Assembly (NCBI RefSeq): GCF_000473045.1
Contig: NZ_AXAY01000006.1
Coordinates: forward strand, 186,001-250,000
Direction of reading: 5' to 3'
DNA from: Bradyrhizobium sp. WSM3983
GTDB lineage: Bacteria; Pseudomonadota; Alphaproteobacteria; Rhizobiales; Xanthobacteraceae
Length of the DNA: 64,000 nucleotides
Part shown: one piece after another, positions 42,366 through 50,372 of the stretch
Layout: each line of letters opens with the position of its first letter
How positions within the stretch are numbered: position 1 is the stretch's first letter
Program-made: the position numbers and the translations under genes
Notes under the pieces: generated by a model
Told to the model about the DNA's origin: nothing
Seen by the model: only the letters and a program-made list of their open reading frames with translations
The model's database searches: none

Positions 42366-43124
42366 GTGGACCTCACAGTCTCGACTATCCTCATCGCCTT
42401 TGCCGGCGTGTTCCTGATCTGCTTCATGAAGGGCGCATTCGGCGGCGGATTCTCGATCGTTGGCATTCCGCTGCTGTCGTTCGTGATGGATCCGGTGACG
42501 GCCGGCGGCCTGCTCGCGCCGCTGTTCATTGCGATGGATTTGTTCGCGCTGCGCTACTGGAAGCCCTCGACCTGGTCCAAGCCGGACCTCGTGTTGTTGT
42601 TGCCCGGGCTCGTGGTCGGCATCGGTCTCGGCTATGTCCTGTTTCGCGTGCTGGATCACCGCGCCGTTGCCATCGTGATGGCGGTCGTCACCTTGATCTT
42701 CGTCGGCTTGTGGTTTTTCAGCGATCCCAAGGTGACCATCAGGCCGCGTTCGACGCCGAAGGCGATGGCGGCCGGTCTTGCTTCAGGCGTCACCACCATG
42801 GTCGCGCATTCCGGCGGACCGCCGTTGGCGATGTATCTCCTGCCGCTCGGCTTCAGCAAGGAGGTCTATGCGGGGACGACGAGCCTGTTCTTCACCGTCG
42901 GCAATGCCACCAAGGCGGTGCCGTGGCTATTGCTGGTGCGGCCGGCCGGCAATGTCTGGATCGTGATGGCGATCTGCCTGCTCGCCATTCCCTCCGGCGT
43001 CTGGCTCGGCTGGCGGCTGCACGGAAGGCTCGACCAGCAGAAGATCTACCGGGCCTGCTACGGACTGCTGGTCGTTACCGCGTTGAAGCTCTTATGGGAT
43101 GGCGTTTCCGGCTATCTCGCATGA
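42366..43124 (+). CDS. TSUP-family (TauE/SafE) membrane transporter
   Basis: A 252-residue inner-membrane protein with about eight hydrophobic helices and two related halves, as in sulfite exporter TauE/SafE transporters. It shows FMKGAFGGGFSIVGIPLLSFVMDPVTAGGLLAPLF in the first half and GVTTMVAHSGGPPLAMYLLPLGFSKEVYAGTTSLFF in the second. It starts with GTG at 42366, 9 bases after GGAGG. Such proteins move sulfite, sulfoacetate or other organosulfur anions; the substrate here is unknown. Confidence 0.88.
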   Translation: MDLTVSTILIAFAGVFLICFMKGAFGGGFSIVGIPLLSFVMDPVTAGGLLAPLFIAMDLFALRYWKPSTWSKPDLVLLLPGLVVGIGLGYVLFRVLDHRAVAIVMAVVTLIFVGLWFFSDPKVTIRPRSTPKAMAAGLASGVTTMVAHSGGPPLAMYLLPLGFSKEVYAGTTSLFFTVGNATKAVPWLLLVRPAGNVWIVMAICLLAIPSGVWLGWRLHGRLDQQKIYRACYGLLVVTALKLLWDGVSGYLA

Positions 43125-43131
43125 GACACTC

Positions 43132-43437
43132 TGGCGTCGATGCTCAAATCCTGCCGAACGCGACCGTCGCCGTGTCGTAGCTGCCGTCGCCCATCGTGCC
43201 GGCTTCAAAGATGCCGTGCTTTTCGATCCAGTGGCCTCGCAAACCGATGGCGTCGCGACCTTGCCCGCCAACCTCGCCGCCATTTTCGCCGAGCCGCTCG
43301 GAATGATCGTGTTCAGGACACCGGTTGCGCTACCGCGGATCGAGATCGCGCAATATTGGCATGAGCGCTACCATCGCGATCTCGCTCACCGCTGGCTGCG
43401 CTCGATCACGCTCGATCTGTTCGGCAATCGCGCCTAG
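43132..43437 (+). pseudogene. Relic of a LysR-family regulator (C-terminal part)
   Basis: About 100 codons encode only the end of a LysR substrate domain: AGFKDAVLFDPVASQTDGVATLP and IEIAQYWHERYHRDLAHRWLR, the WHxRxxxDxxHRWLR hallmark of the NodD-like branch. The helix-turn-helix and most of the effector domain are absent and the frame begins inside the TSUP gene. It is a 5'-truncated remnant, related in type to the intact LysR at 40204. Confidence 0.7.
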
Positions 43438-43504
43438 CCGGAGAGGATGCGTGCGCGCGCTCGTCGATGCGCAGGCCGGTTGCCGTCGAAGGAAGCGATG
43501 ATGG

Positions 43505-44152
43505 TCACCGCAGGGCTGGCGGCAATCGCGGCGTTGTCGCGACGAATGTGGATCTGTTGGAGAGTTCCGACCACCATGCGCCGAGCCTGGGGTACTTCTG
43601 AAGAAGCGCTCTGCCTTCCTCGGCCAGCACAAAGTAGCCGACCATCGGCGCGAGATGGATGTCAGCCAGGGACAGTTGATTGCCGCAGAGCCATGGCCCC
43701 TCGCCAGCAATGCTCTCCAATGCAGCGAGCACCCTTGGCGCGGCTTCGAGGCCTCTCTGAAACTCACTCTCATCCACCGGTCGGCTCATGCGCGGCCTGA
43801 AAACCCCGTGCGAAAAGACCTGCCTGACCAGAGGCCAGTAGGCGTAGCTGTCGACGATCGACATGATCTGATTGCAGCGTGCCCGTTCTCTCGGCTCCAC
43901 GGGCTGAAGCTTGGGACCTTCGAAGGCTTCATCCACGTAGCGTGTGATGGGGCCTGTCTCATAGAGGACGAACCCAGCGTGAGTTAGCGCGGGCACGCGC
44001 TTGAAGGGATGCATCGCGAGATAGCTTGCAGGGATATCCTCCGCGAAGGGATTTACCTCGATCCAATCATACGCCACGCCCTTTTCATGGAGCGCCAGGC
44101 GGACGATCCACGAATAGACGCTATATTGGTAGCCGTGCAGTTCGGTCGCCAT
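43505..44152 (-). CDS. Glutathione S-transferase family protein
   Basis: A 215-residue two-domain GST. The thioredoxin-like N domain has YQYSVYSWIVRLALHEKGVAYDWIEVNPF, the cis-Pro in KRVPALTH and the glutathione-binding YETGPITRYVDE. The all-alpha C domain has WLCGNQLSLADIHLAPM. It conjugates or reduces electrophiles with glutathione; the substrate is unknown. ATG at 44152 opens the usual first strand. It stands alone, next to the GntR gene on the same strand. Confidence 0.9.
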   Translation of the reverse strand: MATELHGYQYSVYSWIVRLALHEKGVAYDWIEVNPFAEDIPASYLAMHPFKRVPALTHAGFVLYETGPITRYVDEAFEGPKLQPVEPRERARCNQIMSIVDSYAYWPLVRQVFSHGVFRPRMSRPVDESEFQRGLEAAPRVLAALESIAGEGPWLCGNQLSLADIHLAPMVGYFVLAEEGRALLQKYPRLGAWWSELSNRSTFVATTPRLPPALR

Positions 44153-44240
44153 GCAACACTGTCCTGCCACGATCAGGATGGTCCGATCCTTCCAAGCTTA
44201 CAGGGCCCCGCGAGTTCTGGCGAGGATCCGGGCGACGCCC

Positions 44241-44906
44241 TCACGCGATCTTCAGCGTGGGCTCGCTCGCCTCCGTCTCCGCAAACCCCGCCTGCAACAC
44301 CTCTTCGCGCTTGTGGCGCAGATGCGCGCGCAGGATGTGGGAGAGGCCGGCGCCGTCGCGGCGCTGCAGCGCGTTCAGGATGGCTTCGTGCTCGCTGACG
44401 GCAAACGCCCAGCGCTGCGGCGTCATCGGCGTCACGTAGCGGGCGCGGCGGATGCGCGCGGTCACGGACGCATAGAGCCCCGCGAGCACGGGATTGCCGG
44501 CCGCGTTGACGATCCCCTCGTGGATGGCGCGGTTGCCGCGATAGTACTGGATCAGATCGCCCTCTCGATAATGCCGCACCATCTCCGCATGCGCGGCGGC
44601 TAGCGCGCCGATCTCGGCGTCGGTGATGCGCTCGCAGGCGAGCTCGCCGGCCAGCGCTTCGAGGCCCTGGCAGACCTCGAACAGGTCGCGCACGTCCTTG
44701 TCGGTCAGTTTTGCTGCGCGCGAGCCGCGATGGGGCAGGAGCTGCACCAGGCCCTCGGCAGCCAGCACCTTGAGCGCTTCGCGCAGCGGCGTGCGCGAGA
44801 TGTCGAGCCGCTCGCACAGCTCGCGCTCTGGGATCCGCGCGCCCGGCGGAATCTCGCCGTCGAGCAGAATGTCGCGGATACGGCCGACGACCTCTTCATG
44901 CAGCAT
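44241..44906 (-). CDS. GntR-family regulator (FCD/FadR subfamily)
   Basis: A 221-residue repressor-type regulator. The winged helix is at about 5-70 with IPERELCERLDISRTPLREALKVLAAEGLV, and the C-terminal FCD domain at about 80-205 with the metal/ligand His positions in YYRGNRAIHEGIVNAAGNPVL and VSEHEAILNAL. It is divergent from the enoyl-CoA hydratase operon, and two symmetric sites in the shared region (44920-44995) are its likely operators. The inducer should be a carboxylate related to the operon's substrate. Confidence 0.94.
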   Translation of the reverse strand: MLHEEVVGRIRDILLDGEIPPGARIPERELCERLDISRTPLREALKVLAAEGLVQLLPHRGSRAAKLTDKDVRDLFEVCQGLEALAGELACERITDAEIGALAAAHAEMVRHYREGDLIQYYRGNRAIHEGIVNAAGNPVLAGLYASVTARIRRARYVTPMTPQRWAFAVSEHEAILNALQRRDGAGLSHILRAHLRHKREEVLQAGFAETEASEPTLKIA

Positions 44907-44919
44907 GGGATATCTCTAG

Positions 44920-44935
44920 TTTTGAATGCAAAATT
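44920..44935. promoter_or_regulatory. GntR operator, site 1
   Basis: TTTTGAATGCAAAATT lies 14 bases before the gntR start. The core TTTTG-AATG-CAAAA is itself a near palindrome of the FCD-GntR type (TTGNATNCAA). Its exact inverse occurs at 44980-44995. The position suits autorepression. Confidence 0.7.
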
Positions 44936-44979
44936 GGTTCAATAGACGAAAGTCAGGCAAATATATCTTGAAATTCCCA

Positions 44980-44995
44980 AATTTTGCATTCAAAA
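44980..44995. promoter_or_regulatory. GntR operator, site 2
   Basis: AATTTTGCATTCAAAA is the exact 16-base inverse of site 1, with centres 60 bases apart (near six helical turns), so two dimers would sit on about the same DNA face. It ends 26 bases before the ATG of the hydratase gene, where it could block the catabolic promoter. Confidence 0.7.
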
Positions 44996-45021
44996 ATACA
45001 AAAACAGTTGGGGGCGAGGAA

Positions 45022-45816
45022 ATGGACCAGGGCGCAGCAGCGGACGACCTCGCTTTTGAATGCAGGGACGGCATCGGGCGGATCACCTTCAACCGTCCGC
45101 AGGCGCGCAACGCCTTCACCTTCGCCATGTACGAGCGGCTCGCCGCCATTTGCGAGCAGGCCAACGACGATCGCTCCATCAAGGTGCTGGTGCTGCGCGG
45201 GGCTGGCGACAAGGCCTTTGCCTCGGGCACCGACATCAACCAGTTCCGCGAATTCAAGACACCGCAGGACTCCATCGACTACGAGAACCGGATCGATCGG
45301 GTGCTGACTTCGCTCGAGCAATGCCGGGTGCCGACGATCGCGGCGATCAACGGCTTCTGCACCGGCGGCGGGGCGGGCATCGCAGCCGCCTGCGACCTGC
45401 GCATCGGGACCCGCAGCGCGAAGATCGGCTTTCCCATCGCACGGACGCTCGGCAACTGCCTGTCGATGTCCAATGTCAGTCGTCTTACCGCTCTGATTGG
45501 CGCGGCACGCGTCAAGGATTTGATCTTCACCGCGCGCCTGGTCGATGCCGCGGAGGCCGCCGGCGTCGGGCTGCTCGGCGAGGTCGTCGACGATCTCACA
45601 GCGCTCGACAAGCGCGCCGACGAGGTCGCGCGCCTCGTCGCCAGCCACGCACCGCTGACGCTCAACGCAACCAAGCAGGCGGTGGCCCGCCTGCAACGGC
45701 GGCTGACCCGGGACGAGGGCGAAGACCTCATTCTGATGTGCTACACGAGCCAGGATTTTCGCGAAGGGCTCGATGCTTTCCTCAACAAGCGCGCCCCGCA
45801 GTGGCGCGGTCAATAG
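45022..45816 (+). CDS. Enoyl-CoA hydratase/isomerase family protein
   Basis: A 264-residue crotonase-fold protein: ITFNRPQARNAF, the CoA/oxyanion segment FASGTDINQF and INGFCTGGGAGIAAACDLRIG. The first catalytic Glu of hydratases (FGxPEI) is replaced in AKIGFPIARTLGN, so it may be an isomerase, hydrolase or carnitinyl-CoA-type enzyme rather than a standard hydratase. ATG at 45022 follows GAGGA. It is the first gene of the GntR-controlled operon and lies nine bases before the CoA-transferase gene. Confidence 0.92.
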   Translation: MDQGAAADDLAFECRDGIGRITFNRPQARNAFTFAMYERLAAICEQANDDRSIKVLVLRGAGDKAFASGTDINQFREFKTPQDSIDYENRIDRVLTSLEQCRVPTIAAINGFCTGGGAGIAAACDLRIGTRSAKIGFPIARTLGNCLSMSNVSRLTALIGAARVKDLIFTARLVDAAEAAGVGLLGEVVDDLTALDKRADEVARLVASHAPLTLNATKQAVARLQRRLTRDEGEDLILMCYTSQDFREGLDAFLNKRAPQWRGQ

Positions 45817-45825
45817 GACGCCCGG

Positions 45826-47076
45826 ATGCAATCGCAATCCACTTCGCGCCGCGCAGGCCCGCTCGCCGGCCTCAAGGTCATCGATCTCACCCACGTCATG
45901 GCGGGGCCGACCTGCACGTTGATGCTCGCCGACATGGGCGCAGACGTCATCAAGATCGAGAAATGGCCGAATGGCGATGACACCCGCCATTCCGTGTCGC
46001 CAAAGATCGGGGACGAGGCCGCCTCGTTCCTGATGATGAACCGCAACAAGCGCGGCATTGTGCTGGATCTGAAGACCGACGGCGGCAAAAAGGTACTGCG
46101 GCGGCTGATCGCCGACGCCGACGTGCTGGTCGAGAACTTTGCGCCGGGCGCGATGGAACGTCTGGGCTTCGGCTATGAAGAGCTGCACAGGAAGTTTCCG
46201 GCGCTGATCTATTGCTCCCTGTCGGGCTTCGGCCGCACCGGTCCCTACAAGCACCGCCGCGGGTTTGACCTCGTCGCGCAGGCCATGAGCGGCATCATGA
46301 GCTTTACGGGCGAACGCCCGGACGGTCCGCCCGTGAAATGCGGGCCGCCGCTGTCGGATATCACTGCCGGCCTGCTCGCGAGCATGGGCATCCTCGCCGC
46401 CTACACGCATCGTCTCAAGACTGGCGAAGGGCAGTGGGTCGAGACCTCGCTCTACGAGGCGGCGCTGGTGCAGACCTATTGGCAATCGACCATCGCGCTC
46501 GCCGCCGGCACGGCGCCGCGCGCGATGGGCTCGGCCCATCCGCTCAACGCGCCGTATCAGGCCTTTGAGGCTTCCGACGGCTGGCTCGTGGTCGGCGGCG
46601 CCAACAAGAAGCACTGGCTGTTGATGCTGGAAGCGCTCGGCGCGAGCGAGCTCGCCGCCGATCCGCGCTTCGTCAACGGCGCCGACCGCATGGCGAATTT
46701 GAAGGAGCTTGAAGCCGTCCTCAGCGCGCGCTTCCGCACCCAGACGCGCGCGCATTGGCTCGCGGCACTCGACGAGAAGGGCGTGCCCTGCGGCCCCGTG
46801 CACGACATGCTGGAGGCGCTCAGCGATCCGCAGACGCTGGCGCGCGAGATGGTCGTCGAGGTCGAGCATTCCACGCTCGGTCCGGTCAAGACGATCGGGC
46901 TGCCGGTCAAATTCTCGGAGACGCCCGGCAAGGTCGTGTCGGGCGCGCCCGTCTATGGCGAGCACACACGCGAGGTGCTGGCCGAGCACGGGTTCGACGA
47001 AAAGCAAATCGAAGCGCTCGAACAAGAAGGCGCTATCGTCTCGGCATCCAGGGAGCGCAGGGAACGCGTCGCCTGA
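45826..47076 (+). CDS. CaiB/BaiF-type (family III) CoA-transferase
   Basis: A 416-residue enzyme that transfers CoA between carboxylic acids. It has the N-terminal GLKVIDLTHVMAGPTCTLMLADMGADVIKIEKWPNGD, NRNKRGIVLDLKTDGG, and the catalytic Asp in GPPLSDITAGLLASMG. The C-terminal part with GVPCGPVHDMLEAL is typical. In the operon it likely activates the imported carboxylate to its CoA ester for the crotonase-fold enzyme. Substrate pair unknown. Confidence 0.94.
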   Translation: MQSQSTSRRAGPLAGLKVIDLTHVMAGPTCTLMLADMGADVIKIEKWPNGDDTRHSVSPKIGDEAASFLMMNRNKRGIVLDLKTDGGKKVLRRLIADADVLVENFAPGAMERLGFGYEELHRKFPALIYCSLSGFGRTGPYKHRRGFDLVAQAMSGIMSFTGERPDGPPVKCGPPLSDITAGLLASMGILAAYTHRLKTGEGQWVETSLYEAALVQTYWQSTIALAAGTAPRAMGSAHPLNAPYQAFEASDGWLVVGGANKKHWLLMLEALGASELAADPRFVNGADRMANLKELEAVLSARFRTQTRAHWLAALDEKGVPCGPVHDMLEALSDPQTLAREMVVEVEHSTLGPVKTIGLPVKFSETPGKVVSGAPVYGEHTREVLAEHGFDEKQIEALEQEGAIVSASRERRERVA

Positions 47077-47130
47077 ACGGACGTCGAGACGACTGATCAA
47101 ACAAAACAGAAGAATCAGTTGGAGGAAATC

Positions 47131-48120
47131 ATGCGTGGGACGTCTTTATTCCTGTCCGTCAGTGCGGCCGTTGTCGCAGGCAGCGCGCCGGCGCTCGCGG
47201 CCTGGCAGCCGCAGAAGCCGATCGAGTTCGTGGCAACCGCAGGCCCCGGCGGCGGCACCGACAATATCGCCCGCGCGGTGCAGAACATCATCACCAAGTA
47301 CAAGCTGACGGATCAGCCGATCGTCGTCGTCAACAAGGGCGGCGGCAGCGGCGCCGAGGGCTATGTCTACGGCAAGGCGTCAGCCGGCGATCCCTACAAG
47401 GTGATTTTCGGCACTTCGAACGCCTGGCAGCAGCCGCTCGTCTCCAAGGTTGCCTTCAACTATACCGATCTCACCCCGATCGCTGCGATGGCGCAGGACG
47501 AGTTCCTGCTTTGGGTGAAACAGGACGCGCCCTACAAGACGGCGGGCGACTATCTGAAGGCGGCTGCGTCCGGCGAGTTCAAGATGGGCGGTGCGCAGTC
47601 AAAGGACACCGACGAGGTCCTGACCCGCATGATCGAGAAGGTCGGTCACGTCAAGCTGACCTACATTCCCTTCAAGAGCGGCGCCGAAACCGCTGTGCAG
47701 CTTGCCGGCGGACATCTCGACTCCCACGTCAACAATCCCAGCGAAAGCCTCGGGCAGTGGCGCGGCGGCACGCAGCGCCCGCTGTGTGTCTTCAGTCCGA
47801 AGCGGCTGCCGCAGGGCGCCAAGGTCACGGCAACCGAGGGCTGGGGCGACGTGCCGACCTGTGCCGAGCAGGGCCTCGACATCAAGCAATACGAGCAGCC
47901 GCGGACGGTCTGGCTGCCCGGCAAGGTCACGCCGGAGCAGGCCGCCTACTTCGTCGATCTCATGAAGAAGGTGCAGGCGACGCCGGAATGGAAGGACTAC
48001 ATCGAGAAGAGCTCGCAGATCGACACGTTCCTCACCGGTGCGGACTTCGACAAGTTCATCAAGGAGGATCTCGAGCACGTCAAACAGGTCGCGAGCGAGC
48101 AGGGCTGGCTGGTCAAGTGA
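47131..48120 (+). CDS. Tripartite tricarboxylate transporter substrate-binding protein (TctC/Bug)
   Basis: A 329-residue periplasmic binding protein with signal peptide (1-23, ending APALA). It has the Bug-family pattern KPIEFVATAGPGGGTDNIARAVQ near the N-terminus and VVVNKGGGSGAEG, in which the loops bind a carboxylate through water molecules. GGAGG precedes the ATG at 47131. It feeds the TctB-TctA permease encoded next. A perfect 26-bp inverted repeat element lies between it and tctB. Confidence 0.94.
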   Translation: MRGTSLFLSVSAAVVAGSAPALAAWQPQKPIEFVATAGPGGGTDNIARAVQNIITKYKLTDQPIVVVNKGGGSGAEGYVYGKASAGDPYKVIFGTSNAWQQPLVSKVAFNYTDLTPIAAMAQDEFLLWVKQDAPYKTAGDYLKAAASGEFKMGGAQSKDTDEVLTRMIEKVGHVKLTYIPFKSGAETAVQLAGGHLDSHVNNPSESLGQWRGGTQRPLCVFSPKRLPQGAKVTATEGWGDVPTCAEQGLDIKQYEQPRTVWLPGKVTPEQAAYFVDLMKKVQATPEWKDYIEKSSQIDTFLTGADFDKFIKEDLEHVKQVASEQGWLVK

Positions 48121-48147
48121 GGCGGGGCTGGCCTCAAACTCCTCTGT

Positions 48148-48274
48148 CGTCCCGGCGAAGGCCGGGACCCATACCGCGTGATCTTTCGAGAAGTGTAGGT
48201 CGTTGTACCGTTGTGGATTCGAGTCTTCGTCAAACTCCTCCCTGGGGTTATGGGTCCCGGCCTTCGCCGGGACG
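48148..48274. repeat. Intergenic inverted-repeat element, copy B (perfect 26-bp arms)
   Basis: A 127-base element whose arms at 48148-48173 and 48249-48274 are exact inverses over 26 bases; same family as copy A at 6053-6185. It sits inside an operon, between tctC and tctB, where a strong RNA stem could protect the upstream message and raise the binding protein over the permease, as proposed for REP sequences in other transport operons (inference). Confidence 0.88.
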
Positions 48275-48340
48275 ACACCGAACGCCGGGGAAACGCGTGC
48301 GCCATAACCGGCCACTGTGCGTGGCTGACCGGAGCCTTCG

Positions 48341-48823
48341 ATGATCTCGCGACGCGCCCTCGAACTTGCGACCGCCATTCTCACCGGCAGCTTTGGCGTT
48401 GCGGTGGTGGTCCAGAGCCTGGACAACGGCATCGGCTGGTCGAGCGCGGGCGTCGATGCCGGCACATTCCCGTTCCTGACCGGCATCATCATCGTCGCTG
48501 GAAGCCTCTACAATCTGGTGCGCGGCGTTGTGCCAGTTGCGACCTTGGCAAACGTTCCGATCGCAATCACGTCCATTGAGCTGCGACGGTTGGCGGGCTT
48601 GTTCGTGCCGGCTGCGATCTTCGTCGCTGCCATCCCTCTGCTTGGGATGTATATCGCATCGGTGGCTTACATCTTCGCGGTGCTCGCGATTCCCCGGCAT
48701 CAATCCGTGCTGCGTTCGGCGGTTACGGCGACGGCAACGGCGCTCGCGCTCTACGTCGTATTCGAGCGCATGTTCCAGGTGAGCCTGCCGCATGGCGCGC
48801 TCGCCGCGGCTCTCGGATTCTGA
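48341..48823 (+). CDS. Tripartite tricarboxylate transporter small membrane subunit (TctB)
   Basis: A 160-residue inner-membrane protein with four hydrophobic helices, including GAGTFP-like GVDAGTFPFLTGIIIVAGSLYNLV near the start, typical of TctB. It pairs with the large subunit TctA encoded 10 bases downstream and with the TctC-type binding protein upstream. Confidence 0.9.
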   Translation: MISRRALELATAILTGSFGVAVVVQSLDNGIGWSSAGVDAGTFPFLTGIIIVAGSLYNLVRGVVPVATLANVPIAITSIELRRLAGLFVPAAIFVAAIPLLGMYIASVAYIFAVLAIPRHQSVLRSAVTATATALALYVVFERMFQVSLPHGALAAALGF

Positions 48824-48833
48824 GGGAAGGGCG

Positions 48834-50372
48834 ATGGAGAATCTCCAGGAACTCTTCCACGGCTTCACCATCGCGGTCACCGTGCCGCATCTGGCTCTGA
48901 TGGCTGTCGGCGTTCTGCTCGGCATTCTCGTCGGCGTGCTGCCGGGGCTGGGTGCGCCGAACGGCGTGTCACTGCTGCTGCCACTGACCTTCGGAATGCA
49001 GCCGGTATCGGCGATCATCCTGCTCTCCAGCATGTATTGGGGCGCGCTGTTCGGCGGCTCGGTGACGTCGATCCTGTTCAACATTCCGGGCGAGCCGTCT
49101 TCGGTCGCGACGACCTTCGACGGCTATCCAATGGCGCGCGACGGCCGGCCGACCACGGCGCTCGCCACCGCCTTCGGCTCGGCCGCGTTCGGCGCGCTGG
49201 TCGGCGTCATCCTGATCACCTTCCTTGCGTCATGGGTGGCGCAGGTCGCGCTCGCCTTTGGACCGGCGGAATATTTCGCGGTCTATTTCCTCGCCTTTGC
49301 GAGCTTCGTCGGCATGGGCGGCGCGGCGCCGATCAAGACGGTGGTGGCGCTCGCGATCGGCTTTGCGATCGCCGCGATCGGCATCGACACCGTCTCCGGC
49401 AGCGTGCGCCTCACCATGGGCATCGACGAGCTGGTCAAGGGCATGAATTTCGTTGTCGCGGTCATGGGCCTGTTTGGCATCGGCGAGCTGCTGGTCGCGG
49501 TCGAGGAGGAATTCCATGCCCGCGCCGTGTCCTCGAAGATCGAGTGGCGCGAGGTGTTTCGCGCGGTCGGCCGTCTGCCGCGCCACAGTGTTGCGCTGCT
49601 GCGCAGCGCGGCGATCGGCTGCTGGATGGGGATCACGCCGGGCGGTCCGACCGCGGCATCCTTCATGAGCTACGGCATCGCACGCCGCTTCTCGCGCGGT
49701 GGCCGCTACTTTGGCACCGGTGAGGTCGAAGGCATCATTTCGCCGGAGACCGCCGATCATGCCGCCGGCACCAGCGCGCTGCTGCCGATGCTTTCGCTCG
49801 GCATTCCCGGCTCGGCGACTGCGGCGGTCATGATGGGCGGGCTGATGATCTGGGGCCTCAATCCGGGGCCGATGCTGTTCGTCGACCAGAAGGACTTTGT
49901 CTGGGGCCTGATCGCCTCGATGTATGTCGGCAACATCGTCGCGGTCGCGCTGGTGCTGCTGACCGTGCCGGTGTTCGCCGCATTGATGCGGATTCCCTTC
50001 GTGATCATAGCGCCGCTGATCGTCATCATCTGCGTCGTCGGCGCCTATTCGGTGTCGAACTCCTATCTCGACGTGGTCATGATGCTCGGCTTCGGCATCG
50101 TCGGCTATCTCTTCAAGAGGCTGTTCTATCCGCTGGCGCCGCTGGTGCTTGCCATCGTCATCGGCGACAAGGCCGAGGATGCGTTCCGGCAGTCGATGCT
50201 GATGTCGAAGGGATCGCTCGGGATCTTCTTCGCGAACAAATTGGTGACGTGCCTCGTGGTGGGCGGGATCGCGCTGCTGCTGCTTCCGCTGGTGCTGCAG
50301 CTCGCGCGTCTCTGGCGCAAACCCGCGTCGCCGGCCGCCGAGACGCCAAGCCAGGAAAAGGTGATCATATGA
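48834..50372 (+). CDS. Tripartite tricarboxylate transporter large membrane subunit (TctA)
   Basis: A 512-residue permease with about 12 hydrophobic helices. It carries the family repeats GILVGVLPGLGAPNGVSLLLPLTFG in the first half and GIPGSATAAVMMGGLMIWGLNPGPMLF in the second, plus FNIPGEPSSVATTFDGYPMARDG. GGGAAGG lies ahead of ATG 48834; an upstream in-frame ATG at 48792 overlaps tctB. It drives proton- or sodium-coupled carboxylate uptake. Its stop overlaps the next gene's start (ATGA). Confidence 0.94.
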   Translation: MENLQELFHGFTIAVTVPHLALMAVGVLLGILVGVLPGLGAPNGVSLLLPLTFGMQPVSAIILLSSMYWGALFGGSVTSILFNIPGEPSSVATTFDGYPMARDGRPTTALATAFGSAAFGALVGVILITFLASWVAQVALAFGPAEYFAVYFLAFASFVGMGGAAPIKTVVALAIGFAIAAIGIDTVSGSVRLTMGIDELVKGMNFVVAVMGLFGIGELLVAVEEEFHARAVSSKIEWREVFRAVGRLPRHSVALLRSAAIGCWMGITPGGPTAASFMSYGIARRFSRGGRYFGTGEVEGIISPETADHAAGTSALLPMLSLGIPGSATAAVMMGGLMIWGLNPGPMLFVDQKDFVWGLIASMYVGNIVAVALVLLTVPVFAALMRIPFVIIAPLIVIICVVGAYSVSNSYLDVVMMLGFGIVGYLFKRLFYPLAPLVLAIVIGDKAEDAFRQSMLMSKGSLGIFFANKLVTCLVVGGIALLLLPLVLQLARLWRKPASPAAETPSQEKVII

